From positions 1-7,011 of the forward strand of contig JAJZKG010000027.1 in NCBI GenBank assembly GCA_021809565.1: a stretch of 7,011 nt of DNA. Reading direction: 5' to 3'. Shown in pieces: positions 1-7,011 of this stretch (position 1 is the stretch's first letter; every line of letters begins with the position of its first letter). This DNA comes from a bacterium (GTDB lineage: Bacteria; Patescibacteria; Dojkabacteria; JAKAPS01; JAJZLI01). The translations under genes and the position numbers were made by a program. The notes under the pieces were generated by a model. That model saw only the letters and a program-made list of their open reading frames with translations. It was not told where the DNA came from and did not search any database.

Positions 1-2
1 TA

Positions 3-926
3 TTAAAGATATTAAATAATAATTATAGTAAAGAAACAATATACAATTATGAAAGGGACCTTTTTCTTTTTGAATTGTTTTTATCTGTTAATAATATAGA
101 TTTTATTGATATTAATAAAAAGTCAATTGTCTTATTTAAAGATTTCCTTCGGAGTGGGGACTATGTATTTTATTTAAAATCAGAAGATCCTTCAGGTAAA
201 CATTTTTTCCCTAAAGAAAAATTGGCTAGCAGATCTATAAACCGTATTTTATCTTCCTTAAGGTCATATTTAAAATATCTAATTGATTTTGACCTCCCTA
301 CTCCTATTTCTCCTGACTCAGTAAAGCTTGTAAAAACAGAAAGAAAGGAGTCTCAGGTTGCAGAAATGTCAGACCTTATAAGATTGATAGAATTTCCTAC
401 TATGTGGGAAAAAAATAATTTTGTACAGCTTAGAAATAGAGCCATCTTAGAAACTTTATTTTCTACTGGCATGAGGATTTCTGAGCTTGCTTCTTTAAAT
501 CGGGATCAAATTAATGATGAAGGTAAAATTTATATTATGGGTAAAGGAAAGAAACAAAGATTTGTTTACTTGACTCAAAGGGCAATAGACCATATATTTA
601 AGTATTTGGAGTTAAGAGATGATGACTTCCCTGCTCTATTTATCCCATATAGAGGTGGTCGTAATGGTAAAATTGGAGATAGAATTTCAATAAATTATAT
701 TCAGGAAAGGATTGCTTTCTATAGAAAAAAACTGGGCATTGTTGTGCCTACAAGTGCTCATAGTCTAAGACATGGTTTTGCTACTTACCTTGCTGAAGAG
801 GGTGCTAACCCTGCTGCAATACAAATATTGCTTGGCCACGAATCATTACAAACCACAAATAAATACGTACATGGATCTGATAAATATGCTGAGGAAACCC
901 ACAGGAAATTTCACCCATTAAAATAG
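3..926 (+). CDS. xer: Xer-type tyrosine recombinase, 5' end outside the window
   Basis: Site-specific recombinase of the phage integrase/Xer family. Housekeeping members resolve chromosome dimers at dif, cutting DNA through a 3'-phosphotyrosine. The frame is open to the left edge. The upstream residues (SKETIYNYERDLFLFELFL) match the first helix of the SAM-like core-binding domain, so the real start lies left of base 1. The first usable in-window start, TTG at 75, would cut that helix away. The visible 307 residues against a usual 295-310 suggest only a short piece is missing. The catalytic set is complete: Arg in STGMRISEL (474-476), Lys in the GKGKKQRF hairpin (543-545), His and Arg of HSLRH (759-761, 768-770), His of LLGHESL (837-839), and nucleophile Tyr of TNKYVHG (864-866). 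The tail ends KFHPLK, and the stop is TAG. XerC, XerD or a single-Xer type cannot be separated by eye. No att site or phage gene accompanies it, so a chromosomal role is favoured. Confidence 0.93.
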   Translation, partial: LKILNNNYSKETIYNYERDLFLFELFLSVNNIDFIDINKKSIVLFKDFLRSGDYVFYLKSEDPSGKHFFPKEKLASRSINRILSSLRSYLKYLIDFDLPTPISPDSVKLVKTERKESQVAEMSDLIRLIEFPTMWEKNNFVQLRNRAILETLFSTGMRISELASLNRDQINDEGKIYIMGKGKKQRFVYLTQRAIDHIFKYLELRDDDFPALFIPYRGGRNGKIGDRISINYIQERIAFYRKKLGIVVPTSAHSLRHGFATYLAEEGANPAAIQILLGHESLQTTNKYVHGSDKYAEETHRKFHPLK

Positions 927-932
927 TTTTAA
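918..932. terminator. Short AT-only inverted repeat at convergent stops
   Basis: TTAAAA (918-923) and TTTTAA (927-932) form a perfect 6-bp inverted repeat with a 3-base loop. The loop is exactly the TAG stop of the recombinase, and the right arm contains the complement of the TAA stop of the opposing small gene. It could help end transcription from both sides. The stem has no G-C pair and no long U tail follows, so it may be only a by-product of two stop codons in AT-rich DNA. Confidence 0.2.
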
Positions 933-1219
933 CAAGTATTTTGTGTAGAATAATATGGAGAATTAGCTCCCGTATTTTCTCTAGTGCATAAAGTTCCTGA
1001 TCCATTATATATCGCATACTCAAACATGCTATTTACTGAAGGCAGAGCTTGCTCATAAAGATCTATACTTCTTTGGGTATTTGAGTATAGTCCTTGTGAT
1101 TGTATTTTATACTGTTGTATAGGTTGGAACGGAGTTTGAGCCTTTAAGCTTCTCACGAACATTGTAAATAATGCCCCTACTATAACAACAACCAATATAA
1201 TCTTTATTTTATTCCTCAT
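929..1219 (-). CDS. Small membrane-anchored or secreted protein, function unknown
   Basis: I do not recognise this 96-residue protein. It starts with a basic MRNKIK, followed by a hydrophobic stretch (residues about 7-22) and then a polar remainder. That is the layout of a signal peptide or an N-terminal anchor with the rest outside the cytoplasm. A possible signal peptidase I site follows SLKA at residue 27, but it is weak, since position -3 is Leu. The exported part is rich in Gln, Asn, Ser, Thr and Tyr. It has only two cysteines, C78 and the C-terminal residue C96, which could form a disulfide. There is one N-x-S sequon (NGS at 72-74). The gene is convergent with the recombinase (2 bases between stops) and divergent from the Wzy_C gene. 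No Shine-Dalgarno is visible before its ATG; AGGA lies about 20 bases upstream, too far to serve. Evidence that it is real: signal-peptide-like organisation, a plausible promoter, and an exact fit between neighbours. Confidence 0.68.
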   Translation of the reverse strand: MRNKIKIILVVVIVGALFTMFVRSLKAQTPFQPIQQYKIQSQGLYSNTQRSIDLYEQALPSVNSMFEYAIYNGSGTLCTRENTGANSPYYSTQNTC

Positions 1220-1250
1220 TATATTTATAGTATATACTATCCTAAATATA
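1220..1250. repeat. 31-bp imperfect dyad between -10 box and start codon, possible operator
   Basis: A perfect 14-bp palindrome, ATAGTATATACTAT, occupies 1227-1240. It is flanked by complementary arms TATATTT (1220-1226) and AAATATA (1244-1250), with only the three bases CCT (1241-1243) out of register. The dyad spans from the predicted -10 element up to the base next to the small gene's ATG. That is where a repressor or other dimeric DNA-binding protein could block transcription. Because it is nearly all A and T, chance symmetry cannot be excluded. Confidence 0.35.
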
Positions 1251-1273
1251 CAGTATTCTTACTCCGTTGTAAA
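1245..1273 (-). promoter_or_regulatory. Candidate sigma70-type promoter for the 96-residue protein gene
   Basis: Read on the - strand, TTTACA (1273-1268) is followed after exactly 17 bases by TATATT (1250-1245). These match the -35 consensus at five of six positions and the -10 consensus at five of six, with optimal spacing. Transcription would start near 1238, leaving a leader of about 20 bases before the ATG at 1219. In AT-rich DNA such matches also occur by chance, so this is a good candidate, not proof. Confidence 0.45.
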
Positions 1274-1317
1274 CTGGTAATTTATTATACTGAATTAATG
1301 CAAATATTACTAATTTA

Positions 1318-1326
1318 TGTTATATT
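1318..1326 (+). promoter_or_regulatory. Candidate extended -10 element for the Wzy_C gene
   Basis: TGT directly followed by TATATT forms an extended -10 motif (TGN plus hexamer), which can work without a good -35 box; none is visible upstream. Transcription would begin near 1333, giving a leader of about 20 bases. A second hexamer, TATTAT at 1334-1339, would give a leader of under 10 bases. The sequence does not decide between them. Together with the promoter facing left it makes 1220-1353 a divergent control region. Confidence 0.28.
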
Positions 1327-1353
1327 TCCTTAGTATTATATGTTTGTTTTTTT

Positions 1354-3276
1354 ATGAAAAAATTCCTAATTAATATATTTAACCCACCGATTGAATTGCT
1401 CATATTTAAAATTTATGCCTATTGGCTTTTGCTATCATTTGTATTGTTTCTATTCTTTTCCCAGTCTTGGCAACAACCAATCTCATATATAATATTAGGC
1501 ATTACTGTTTTTGGTATTCTTATATTAAGGTTAATGCGGGATGATGTAAAAATCCCAGTTATTCCTAGTGTAATATTAGGTGCTTTCTTATTATTCTCAA
1601 TAATATCTACTTTTTTTAGTATAAACATATTTACTAGTATTACTAATCTAATATTTTATATATCTATTTTTATTGTATTTATTCTATCTTTTGACCTATT
1701 TAGTTCTTGGAACTTAATTAAATGGTTTATGTATTGGATTCTCTTTATTGGGTGTATTTTTTGTGTTTATGCAATTTATCAGTATTTAATAGGGTATGAC
1801 CCAAGACTTACTGGTACCCTACTCTCTCCCGATATTGCAGCGGGATTTTTAATTATGATAATCCCATTTTCTTTTTATATGCTTATTAATAAATATAAAA
1901 GCAGGTTTACAACTTTTCTATCTGTATTCACACCTTCCCTACTTGTCTCCTCTTTATTTCTAACTTTTTCTCGTGCTGCATATTTATCAATGCTTGTGGT
2001 AATTATTCTATTTGGTATTGTATTGTTTAGATATTTTTCGAAAAATTTCATTAAAGTATTGTTTTTTTTACTTTTAACTATTGGGTTGAGTTATGAACTT
2101 TCACTATTACAACCGCATGTTGCTTCTAGAGTTTCTTTTTCAGGAATAACAAATGTCTTAGTTGGACCTAGTAATATATCTAGGGTAGATAGAATAGATG
2201 TCTACAAGAGAAGTTTATATATAATTAAGGATTTCCCTATAGTAGGTTCTGGTCTTGGGACTTTTGGAGAAATATTTAAAAAATATCAAGATATTCCTTG
2301 GGTATATTTTGATTATACACATAATCAATATCTACAAATATTCGTTGAAGAAGGGGTTATTGGTGGCCTTATTTTCCTTTCTTACTTTATTTACTTGGGA
2401 TTCATAGGATTGAGGAATATTTATAAAGACAGATTCTTTAAATTTAAACAATCTTTTCCTAAGAATCTACTTTATATATTTATATTTTCTGGAGTATTAG
2501 CCTCCATGTTACATGTATTACTTGATTATGATTGGGAGATTATCCCGGTATTCTTCCTTTTTTCAATTATGGTAGGAATGTTTTTCAATTTATATAAGGA
2601 TACTAAGTATATATATATACAAGGTAAAACTGTATTTATATCGTTTATAGTCTCTATATTATTTATCCTTTTTTGTTTATATCTTTTCTTGGGTGAGTTG
2701 TATTTCAAAAAAGGTGAATCAGCTTATAACAACAATAATTTACCTGCTTCAATTATTTATCTAAAAAAATCCACAAGATTTCTCCCTTTTGATTCTGATC
2801 CTTACGTGTGGGAAGCGTTGTCTTATGAGAATCAAATGAAATATAATGTTGCAAATTCTTTACTCAATATAGCCTTAAAATTAGACCCATATAATGCAGA
2901 TATTATGAACAAAATTGGGCAAAATTATGTTAATGCAAATAAGCATAAAAAAGCATTAAGTGCTTTATATGAAGCATATGATTTTAATAAATATTCTGAT
3001 CCTTCTTTTGTTTTGGCTTTGGGTGAAGACCTGAGTTACCTTAGACATATGAAAAAAGCAGTAGCTTTGTATAAGCAAGCTATAACCAAGTATTTTCCTT
3101 TAAACTCTACATATCGTGGATATAGTCAGTTTTATAAATTAAATGGAGTTGATGTTTCGTTGGGTTATATATATTTAAATCTATATATACTTACAGGAAA
3201 TAAAAAGTACTATCAAATATCAAATTCTATAAATGGTGTAAGTATAAAGAAAACATTTAGCATTAATAAAAAATAA
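1354..3276 (+). CDS. O-antigen ligase/polymerase family (Wzy_C) membrane protein with TPR-like C-terminus
   Basis: This is a polytopic inner-membrane protein of the WaaL/Wzy/PglL superfamily, whose members move lipid-linked glycans onto lipid A-core, growing polysaccharide or protein. Hydrophobic segments lie near residues 16-35, 43-60, 68-90, 97-116, 124-146, 157-178, 186-204, 208-226, 231-250, 327-353, 372-392, 395-415 and 427-448. Family hallmarks are visible: R151 in RLTGTLLSPD, R207 in LTFSRAA, and a large loop (about 250-326) ending DFPIVGSGLGTF then YTHNQYLQ, with H323 in the position of the conserved ligase histidine. Residues about 449-582 form helical repeats that resemble three to four TPRs (for example ALKLDPYNAD, HKKALSALYEAY, MKKAVALYKQAI). 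At 640 residues it is longer than a plain ligase (about 400) because of this extension. Acceptor and donor cannot be told; no glycosyltransferase or flippase genes are nearby. No Shine-Dalgarno precedes the ATG; the upstream tract is T-rich. The gene is convergent with gyrA, with stops 4 bases apart. Confidence 0.87.
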   Translation: MKKFLINIFNPPIELLIFKIYAYWLLLSFVLFLFFSQSWQQPISYIILGITVFGILILRLMRDDVKIPVIPSVILGAFLLFSIISTFFSINIFTSITNLIFYISIFIVFILSFDLFSSWNLIKWFMYWILFIGCIFCVYAIYQYLIGYDPRLTGTLLSPDIAAGFLIMIIPFSFYMLINKYKSRFTTFLSVFTPSLLVSSLFLTFSRAAYLSMLVVIILFGIVLFRYFSKNFIKVLFFLLLTIGLSYELSLLQPHVASRVSFSGITNVLVGPSNISRVDRIDVYKRSLYIIKDFPIVGSGLGTFGEIFKKYQDIPWVYFDYTHNQYLQIFVEEGVIGGLIFLSYFIYLGFIGLRNIYKDRFFKFKQSFPKNLLYIFIFSGVLASMLHVLLDYDWEIIPVFFLFSIMVGMFFNLYKDTKYIYIQGKTVFISFIVSILFILFCLYLFLGELYFKKGESAYNNNNLPASIIYLKKSTRFLPFDSDPYVWEALSYENQMKYNVANSLLNIALKLDPYNADIMNKIGQNYVNANKHKKALSALYEAYDFNKYSDPSFVLALGEDLSYLRHMKKAVALYKQAITKYFPLNSTYRGYSQFYKLNGVDVSLGYIYLNLYILTGNKKYYQISNSINGVSIKKTFSINKK

Positions 3277-3301
3277 GTATTTATTCAATTTTTTTATTAA
3301 T
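3262..3301. terminator. Putative bidirectional terminator between the Wzy_C gene and gyrA
   Basis: A perfect 12-bp inverted repeat (ATTAATAAAAAA at 3262-3273 with TTTTTTATTAAT at 3290-3301) encloses both stop codons. A second small hairpin, AATAA-GTAT-TTATT, sits at 3272-3285. Each orientation offers a run of T residues in its distal arm, as expected for a shared terminator of convergent genes. The stem lacks G-C pairs, so it is weak by intrinsic-terminator standards, and part of it is coding sequence on each side. Confidence 0.4.
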
Positions 3302-5776
3302 TTCTGTTGTTGATACAAAATCTCCTGAAAGGTTTATTAATCTTGATCCAGAGGTATGTCTACTGTGTAAAGAAATTGATGATAGAGGAATCTTGATTAT
3401 TTGTCCCTTATTAGAAATTATTAATAATTCCTCGTTGGAATTTTGTACTATTTTCATTGATACTAAATCTCCCGTTTTGGGATTTATTCTTGCAATAAAG
3501 GCTCCTTTTCCTCCCCTACCCTGTGTTAAGTGTTCTTCTATTTTTGTTCTTTTTCCATAGCCATTTTGGCTAACAACAACTACATAACTATTTTCTTGTA
3601 CAATATCTGCACCTATAATCTCGTCATTTGTCTTATCTATAGAAATTCCTTTTACGCCTCTAGAAGACCTTCCTGTTTCCCTAACATCCTTTTCATTGAA
3701 CCTTATTGAGTGCGCTTTCTTAGTAGCAATCAATATTTCATCACTACCTTTTGTTCCCATAACCCATTTTAATTCATCATCTTTATCTATTGTTATTGCT
3801 ATAATTCCATTCTTTCTAATATTTTTAAATTTATCTAATGATGTTTTCTTAACTGTCCCATTTTTTGTTACCATAAATAAGTACTTAATGCTTTCTCCTT
3901 CTCCACCCATATCTTTAGTTGTTATAACGCTAGTAATTTGTTCTCCTTGGTCTATATTAATTATATTAATTAATGGTTGACCCTTAGCCGTTCTTGAGAA
4001 TTCTGGAATTTCAAATACTTTAGTTACAAATACCCTTCCTTTGTTTGAAAAAAATAAAATATTGTCTGTTGTTGAGGAAACTAATGCATGGGTAATGGAG
4101 TCTGTTTCTTTTGTTGTCATACCTATGACCCCCTTACCTCCACGGTGTTGTACTTTATATGTTTCTGGAGATAATCTTTTAATGTATCCTTGTTTACTAA
4201 TTGTAATTAACGATTCTTTCCTCTCAACAATATCTTCTATCTCAAATTCCCCAACCTTTGATTTAACAACTTTAGTTAATCTTTTGCTTGGGTATTTCAA
4301 CATGATTTCTTGGGTTTCTTCTTTAATGATTTTAATGACATTAAATTTATCAGATAGTATAGTTTCTAATGATTTAATTAATTTTATTAATTCTGCAAGT
4401 TCTTCTTCTATTTTACTTCTTTCTAATGCAGCTAATCTTCTCAATTGCATATCTAAGATTGCGACTGCTTGTATTTCTGTAAGCGAAAAACTTTTCATCA
4501 ATGATGTTTTTGCTACATCAGAATCCTTTGATTCCCTAATTATCTTAATAACCTCATCTATGTGATCTATTGCTATTTTTAGTCCTTCTAGTATGTGTGC
4601 CCTAGCTTTTGCCTTTTCAAGTTCAAATCTTGTCCTCCTTTCAATAACTTCAATTCTATGCTCTATAAATATATCTAATATGTTTTTTAGTGTGAGAAGT
4701 TTTGGTTCACCCTTTGTAATTGCAAGCATATTTGCATTAAATACAGATTGCAATTCAGTATATTTAAAGAGTTTATTTACTAATATATTTGGTTTTGCTT
4801 CCTTTTTGAGATCTAATACTACCCTAATTTCATCTTTTGCACTTTCATCTCTTATATCTGAGATACCTTCTAATTTTTGATCTTTAACTAGTGATGCTAT
4901 CTTTTCAATAAATCTAGATTTGTTGACCTGAAAAGGTATTTCGGATATTATGATTTGCATTTTTGAAGCCTTATTCTCTTCTATATTTGCCTTTCCTCTT
5001 ATCACTATTCTTCCTCTTCCTGTTGAATATAGGTTTTCTATTTCTTGTCTGTCATAAATAACTCCTTTTGTTGGAAAATCTGGACCTTTAATATATTCCA
5101 TCAATTGTGCAGTAGTTGCTTCTGAGTAAATATTACCCTCTGGAGTTATACTTTTTATTTGATCTAAAAGAAAAATTATCGCATTTAGAACCTCTTCCAT
5201 ATTATGAGGAGGTATTTTTGTTGCCATCCCAACTGCAATACCATCTGCTCCATTAAGTAATAGGTTTGGTATTGCTGCAGGTAATACAATTGGTTCCTTG
5301 AGTCTCCCATCATAGCTGTCTTGGAAATTTACAGTTTCCTTTTCTATATCCCTAATCATCTCGTCAGATATTTTTGCGAGTTTTGCTTCTGTATATCTCA
5401 TTGCTGCAGGGCTATCCCCATCAATAGAACCAAAATTTCCTTGCCCATCTATTAATTGGTATCTTATGCTGAAATCTTGTGCCATGTGTACAAGTGCATC
5501 ATAGATAGACATGTCTCCGTGAGGATGATATTTCCCCATTACATCTCCTACTGTTCTTGCTGATTTAGAATATTTGGCTGTGTGATGAAGGTTATCTTCA
5601 TGCATTGTATATATAATTCTTCTTTGGACTGGTTTTAAACCATCTCTTGCATCTGGTAATGCCCTAGCAGTTATAACACTCATTGCATAGTTTATATAGC
5701 TACTTTTCATCTCTTCAATAACATCAACTTCCTTGATGTTATTGGTATTTACATTTTTTATATTCTTATCTTCCAT
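3281..5776 (-). CDS. gyrA: DNA gyrase subunit A
   Basis: This is the breakage-reunion subunit of type IIA topoisomerase. As GyrA2GyrB2 it adds negative supercoils using ATP. At 831 residues it has the normal size and looks complete. The winged-helix part holds the signature [16 protein letters not shown] (31-46) and catalytic Y128 in [10 protein letters not shown] (codon 5393-5395). Tower and coiled-coil regions follow to about 495, including [12 protein letters not shown]. The beta-pinwheel domain (about 510-825) contains a GyrA box, QHRGGKG, at 543-549, where His replaces the usual Arg or Lys in second place. Further degenerate blade motifs occur, such as GRSSRGVKG and TQGRGGKG. The box indicates gyrase and not topoisomerase IV ParC. 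Odd point: M89 stands at the position of E. coli S83 ([10 protein letters not shown]), while D93 keeps the acidic partner of E. coli D87. The C-terminus lacks a long acidic tail. The gene is the second in an operon, 5 bases after the gyrB stop, with no visible Shine-Dalgarno, so coupled translation is likely. Confidence 0.98.
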   Translation of the reverse strand: MEDKNIKNVNTNNIKEVDVIEEMKSSYINYAMSVITARALPDARDGLKPVQRRIIYTMHEDNLHHTAKYSKSARTVGDVMGKYHPHGDMSIYDALVHMAQDFSIRYQLIDGQGNFGSIDGDSPAAMRYTEAKLAKISDEMIRDIEKETVNFQDSYDGRLKEPIVLPAAIPNLLLNGADGIAVGMATKIPPHNMEEVLNAIIFLLDQIKSITPEGNIYSEATTAQLMEYIKGPDFPTKGVIYDRQEIENLYSTGRGRIVIRGKANIEENKASKMQIIISEIPFQVNKSRFIEKIASLVKDQKLEGISDIRDESAKDEIRVVLDLKKEAKPNILVNKLFKYTELQSVFNANMLAITKGEPKLLTLKNILDIFIEHRIEVIERRTRFELEKAKARAHILEGLKIAIDHIDEVIKIIRESKDSDVAKTSLMKSFSLTEIQAVAILDMQLRRLAALERSKIEEELAELIKLIKSLETILSDKFNVIKIIKEETQEIMLKYPSKRLTKVVKSKVGEFEIEDIVERKESLITISKQGYIKRLSPETYKVQHRGGKGVIGMTTKETDSITHALVSSTTDNILFFSNKGRVFVTKVFEIPEFSRTAKGQPLINIINIDQGEQITSVITTKDMGGEGESIKYLFMVTKNGTVKKTSLDKFKNIRKNGIIAITIDKDDELKWVMGTKGSDEILIATKKAHSIRFNEKDVRETGRSSRGVKGISIDKTNDEIIGADIVQENSYVVVVSQNGYGKRTKIEEHLTQGRGGKGAFIARINPKTGDLVSMKIVQNSNEELLIISNKGQIIKIPLSSISLHSRHTSGSRLINLSGDFVSTTEINKKIE

Positions 5777-5781
5777 ATACT

Positions 5782-7011
5782 TTATATATCAAGTTGTGCA
5801 GATTTTGCGTTAAGCTGAATAAATTTTTTCCTAGGGGGAACGAAGTTTCCCATAAGCATATCAAAAACTTTATCTGTTTCTTCAATATCTTCTATTTTAA
5901 TTTGTTTAAGAATTCTTGTTGCTGGATTCATAGTAGTTTCCCATAATTGTTCAGGGTTCATCTCTCCAAGACCTTTATATCTTTGTATAGAGTTTATTTT
6001 TATATTATTTTTATTAAGTTCATCTAATATTTTTATATTTTCGTTTTCATCAAGAACCCAATAATCTTTTTGACTTGTTGTTATTTTATATAATGGTGGT
6101 TGTGCTATATATACAAAACCTTTATCTATAAGAGGTTTTAGATATCTATATAGAAATGTAAGGAGCAATGTTACTATATGTTCTCCATCTACATCTGCAT
6201 CTGTCATGATTATTATTTTGTTATATCTTAGTTTCTCCAGATTTAGATTATCGGCAATACCAGTTCCTAACGCAATAACTAAATCTTTTAACTTATCATT
6301 ATCTAATACCCTATCTATTCTATACTTTTCGCTGTTTATTGGTTTTCCTGTAAGTGGTAGTATTGCTTGAATTTTTCTGTCCCTACCTTGTTTAGCTGAT
6401 CCTCCTGCACTATCTCCCTCTACTATAAATATTTCTGCTTTTTGAGGATCCCTTTCGCTACAGTCAGCCAATTTTCCAGGTAGTGTTCCTCCTTCTAATA
6501 CACCTTTTCTCATAACAGATTCCCTTGCTGCTTTTGCTGCTTTTCTTGCTCTCGCAGCAAGTAAAACCTTTTCTATTATATTCTTTCCTTCCTTAGGGTG
6601 CTCTGATAAATATGTTTCAAGCTCTCTTGATGTGACATTTCTTACTATTGTCTGAATCTCGTTATTGTTTAGTTTCATTTTTGTCTGACCTTCAAATTGA
6701 GGGTTTTGTAGCTTAACAGAAATGATTGCTGTCAGACCTTCCCTTACATCATCTCCTGTTAACCCTTCCTCTCCTTCTTTGATAACATTAATCTTTTTGG
6801 CATAATCATTTATTGTTTTTGTTATTGCAGATTTAAACCCTGTCAGGTGAGTGCCCCCTTCAGGGTTATATATGTTGTTTGCAAATGAGAGGATGTTATC
6901 TGCTATGTCATCTGAATATTGTATCCCTACTTCTACTTCTGTATTCTCTTCATTCTTTTTAATATGAATTATTTCTGTTAATGCTTTTTTATCTTTATTT
7001 AAAGATCGTAT
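5782..7011 (-). CDS. gyrB: DNA gyrase subunit B, N-terminal part outside the window
   Basis: This is the ATPase and TOPRIM subunit of gyrase. The frame is open to the right edge, so the visible 409 residues are the C-terminal two thirds of a protein usually about 640 long; the GHKL ATPase fold is missing. The visible part starts in the transducer domain, with [26 protein letters not shown] and the QTK motif (6679-6687) whose lysine contacts ATP. The TOPRIM domain follows, with the [15 protein letters not shown] motif and TDADVDG supplying the metal-binding Glu and Asp residues. The tail domain has [19 protein letters not shown] and the family-typical end (NAKSAQLDI). No roughly 165-residue insert of the E. 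coli type is present. The usual PL(K/R)GK(I)LN is PLTGKPIN here, with Thr at the E. coli K447 position (codon 6349-6351). An ATG at 6676-6678 is internal, since homology continues upstream. It precedes gyrA in the same operon; its promoter is not in the window. Confidence 0.98.
   Translation of the reverse strand: MRSLNKDKKALTEIIHIKKNEENTEVEVGIQYSDDIADNILSFANNIYNPEGGTHLTGFKSAITKTINDYAKKINVIKEGEEGLTGDDVREGLTAIISVKLQNPQFEGQTKMKLNNNEIQTIVRNVTSRELETYLSEHPKEGKNIIEKVLLAARARKAAKAARESVMRKGVLEGGTLPGKLADCSERDPQKAEIFIVEGDSAGGSAKQGRDRKIQAILPLTGKPINSEKYRIDRVLDNDKLKDLVIALGTGIADNLNLEKLRYNKIIIMTDADVDGEHIVTLLLTFLYRYLKPLIDKGFVYIAQPPLYKITTSQKDYWVLDENENIKILDELNKNNIKINSIQRYKGLGEMNPEQLWETTMNPATRILKQIKIEDIEETDKVFDMLMGNFVPPRKKFIQLNAKSAQLDI

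Noticed and set aside
75..926. Recombinase read as a 283-residue protein starting at TTG 75
   Set aside because: Recognisable N-terminal domain sequence continues in frame to base 3, so the gene is cut by the window edge.
3..926. Recombinase as the integrase of a mobile element or integron
   Set aside because: There are no flanking repeats, att-like core, cargo genes or tRNA, and the neighbours are housekeeping or envelope genes; the motifs fit a chromosomal Xer.
805..1023. 72-codon - strand frame across the recombinase end and the small gene
   Set aside because: It overlaps the catalytic C-terminus of the recombinase and another frame of the small gene; no supporting features.
1311..1350. 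dif-like recombination site next to the Xer gene
   Set aside because: TTTCCT and TATATGT segments recall the Gram-positive dif arms, but the spacing is about three bases short and the arms are not symmetric, so it is not convincing.
2608..2622. TA dinucleotide run as a slippage or phase-variation tract
   Set aside because: It is short, lies inside an intact coding frame (KYIYIQ), and similar AT runs are common in this composition.
4041..4565. 174-codon + strand open frame opposite gyrA
   Set aside because: It lies wholly antisense to well-conserved gyrA, has hydrophobic low-complexity composition, and resembles nothing known; a shadow of the real gene.
5782..6678. gyrB fragment read as a 298-residue protein starting at ATG 6678
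   Set aside because: The ATG falls just after the QTK motif in continuous GyrB homology that runs in frame to base 7011; it is an internal methionine, not a truncated gene or frameshift.
1..7011. Recoded UGA (glycine or tryptophan)
   Set aside because: About 2,290 codons read without any in-frame TGA, and glycine and tryptophan use normal codons. None of the five stops is TGA, but five is too few to say that UGA is unused as a stop.
3281..7011. Topoisomerase IV (parE-parC) instead of gyrase
   Set aside because: The A subunit has a recognisable GyrA box and a full-length C-terminal pinwheel, which favours gyrase.

Overview
This window is an AT-rich stretch (roughly 30 % G+C judged by eye, not counted) of what looks like an ordinary bacterial chromosome. 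It is densely packed, holding five protein genes and only one gap longer than about 10 bases. The standard code reads cleanly: every Trp is TGG, Gly is GGN, no in-frame TGA occurs, and the five stops are four TAA and one TAG. The mix of an AT-rich compact layout, almost no Shine-Dalgarno sequences, a Wzy_C membrane protein fused to TPR-like repeats, and the style of the Xer and gyrase sequences suggests a candidate-phyla-radiation (Patescibacteria) type genome. That placement is an inference, not a demonstrated fact. Any host using UGA as glycine or tryptophan is unlikely.

Layout from left to right. (1) A Xer-type tyrosine recombinase on the + strand runs off the left edge by probably only a few to about 20 residues. 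(2) A 96-codon gene on the - strand encodes a small membrane-anchored or secreted protein of unknown function, and its stop lies 2 bases from the recombinase stop. (3) A 134-base divergent intergenic region carries a good promoter candidate for the small gene, a 31-bp imperfect dyad, and a weaker extended -10 element facing right. (4) A 640-residue O-antigen ligase/polymerase family (Wzy_C) polytopic membrane protein with a C-terminal TPR-like domain lies on the + strand. (5) Four bases beyond its stop is the stop of gyrA, read from the right, with an AT-only inverted repeat over the junction that may terminate both transcripts. (6) gyrA (complete, 831 aa) and gyrB (missing its N-terminal ATPase part beyond the right edge) form a gyrB-gyrA operon on the - strand with a 5-base spacer.

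The genes fall into two functional groups. Gyrase (supercoiling) and the Xer recombinase (chromosome dimer resolution, if it is the housekeeping enzyme) serve chromosome maintenance. The Wzy_C-TPR protein and the small secreted protein are envelope-related and share a divergent control region. I found no CRISPR array, insertion sequence, tRNA, rRNA, prophage or defence module. The observations most worth checking are methionine at the GyrA position that normally anchors quinolones, threonine at the matching GyrB lysine/arginine position, the unidentified two-cysteine secreted protein divergent from a glycan ligase, and the dyad in their shared control region. I did not find evidence for a wholly new system.
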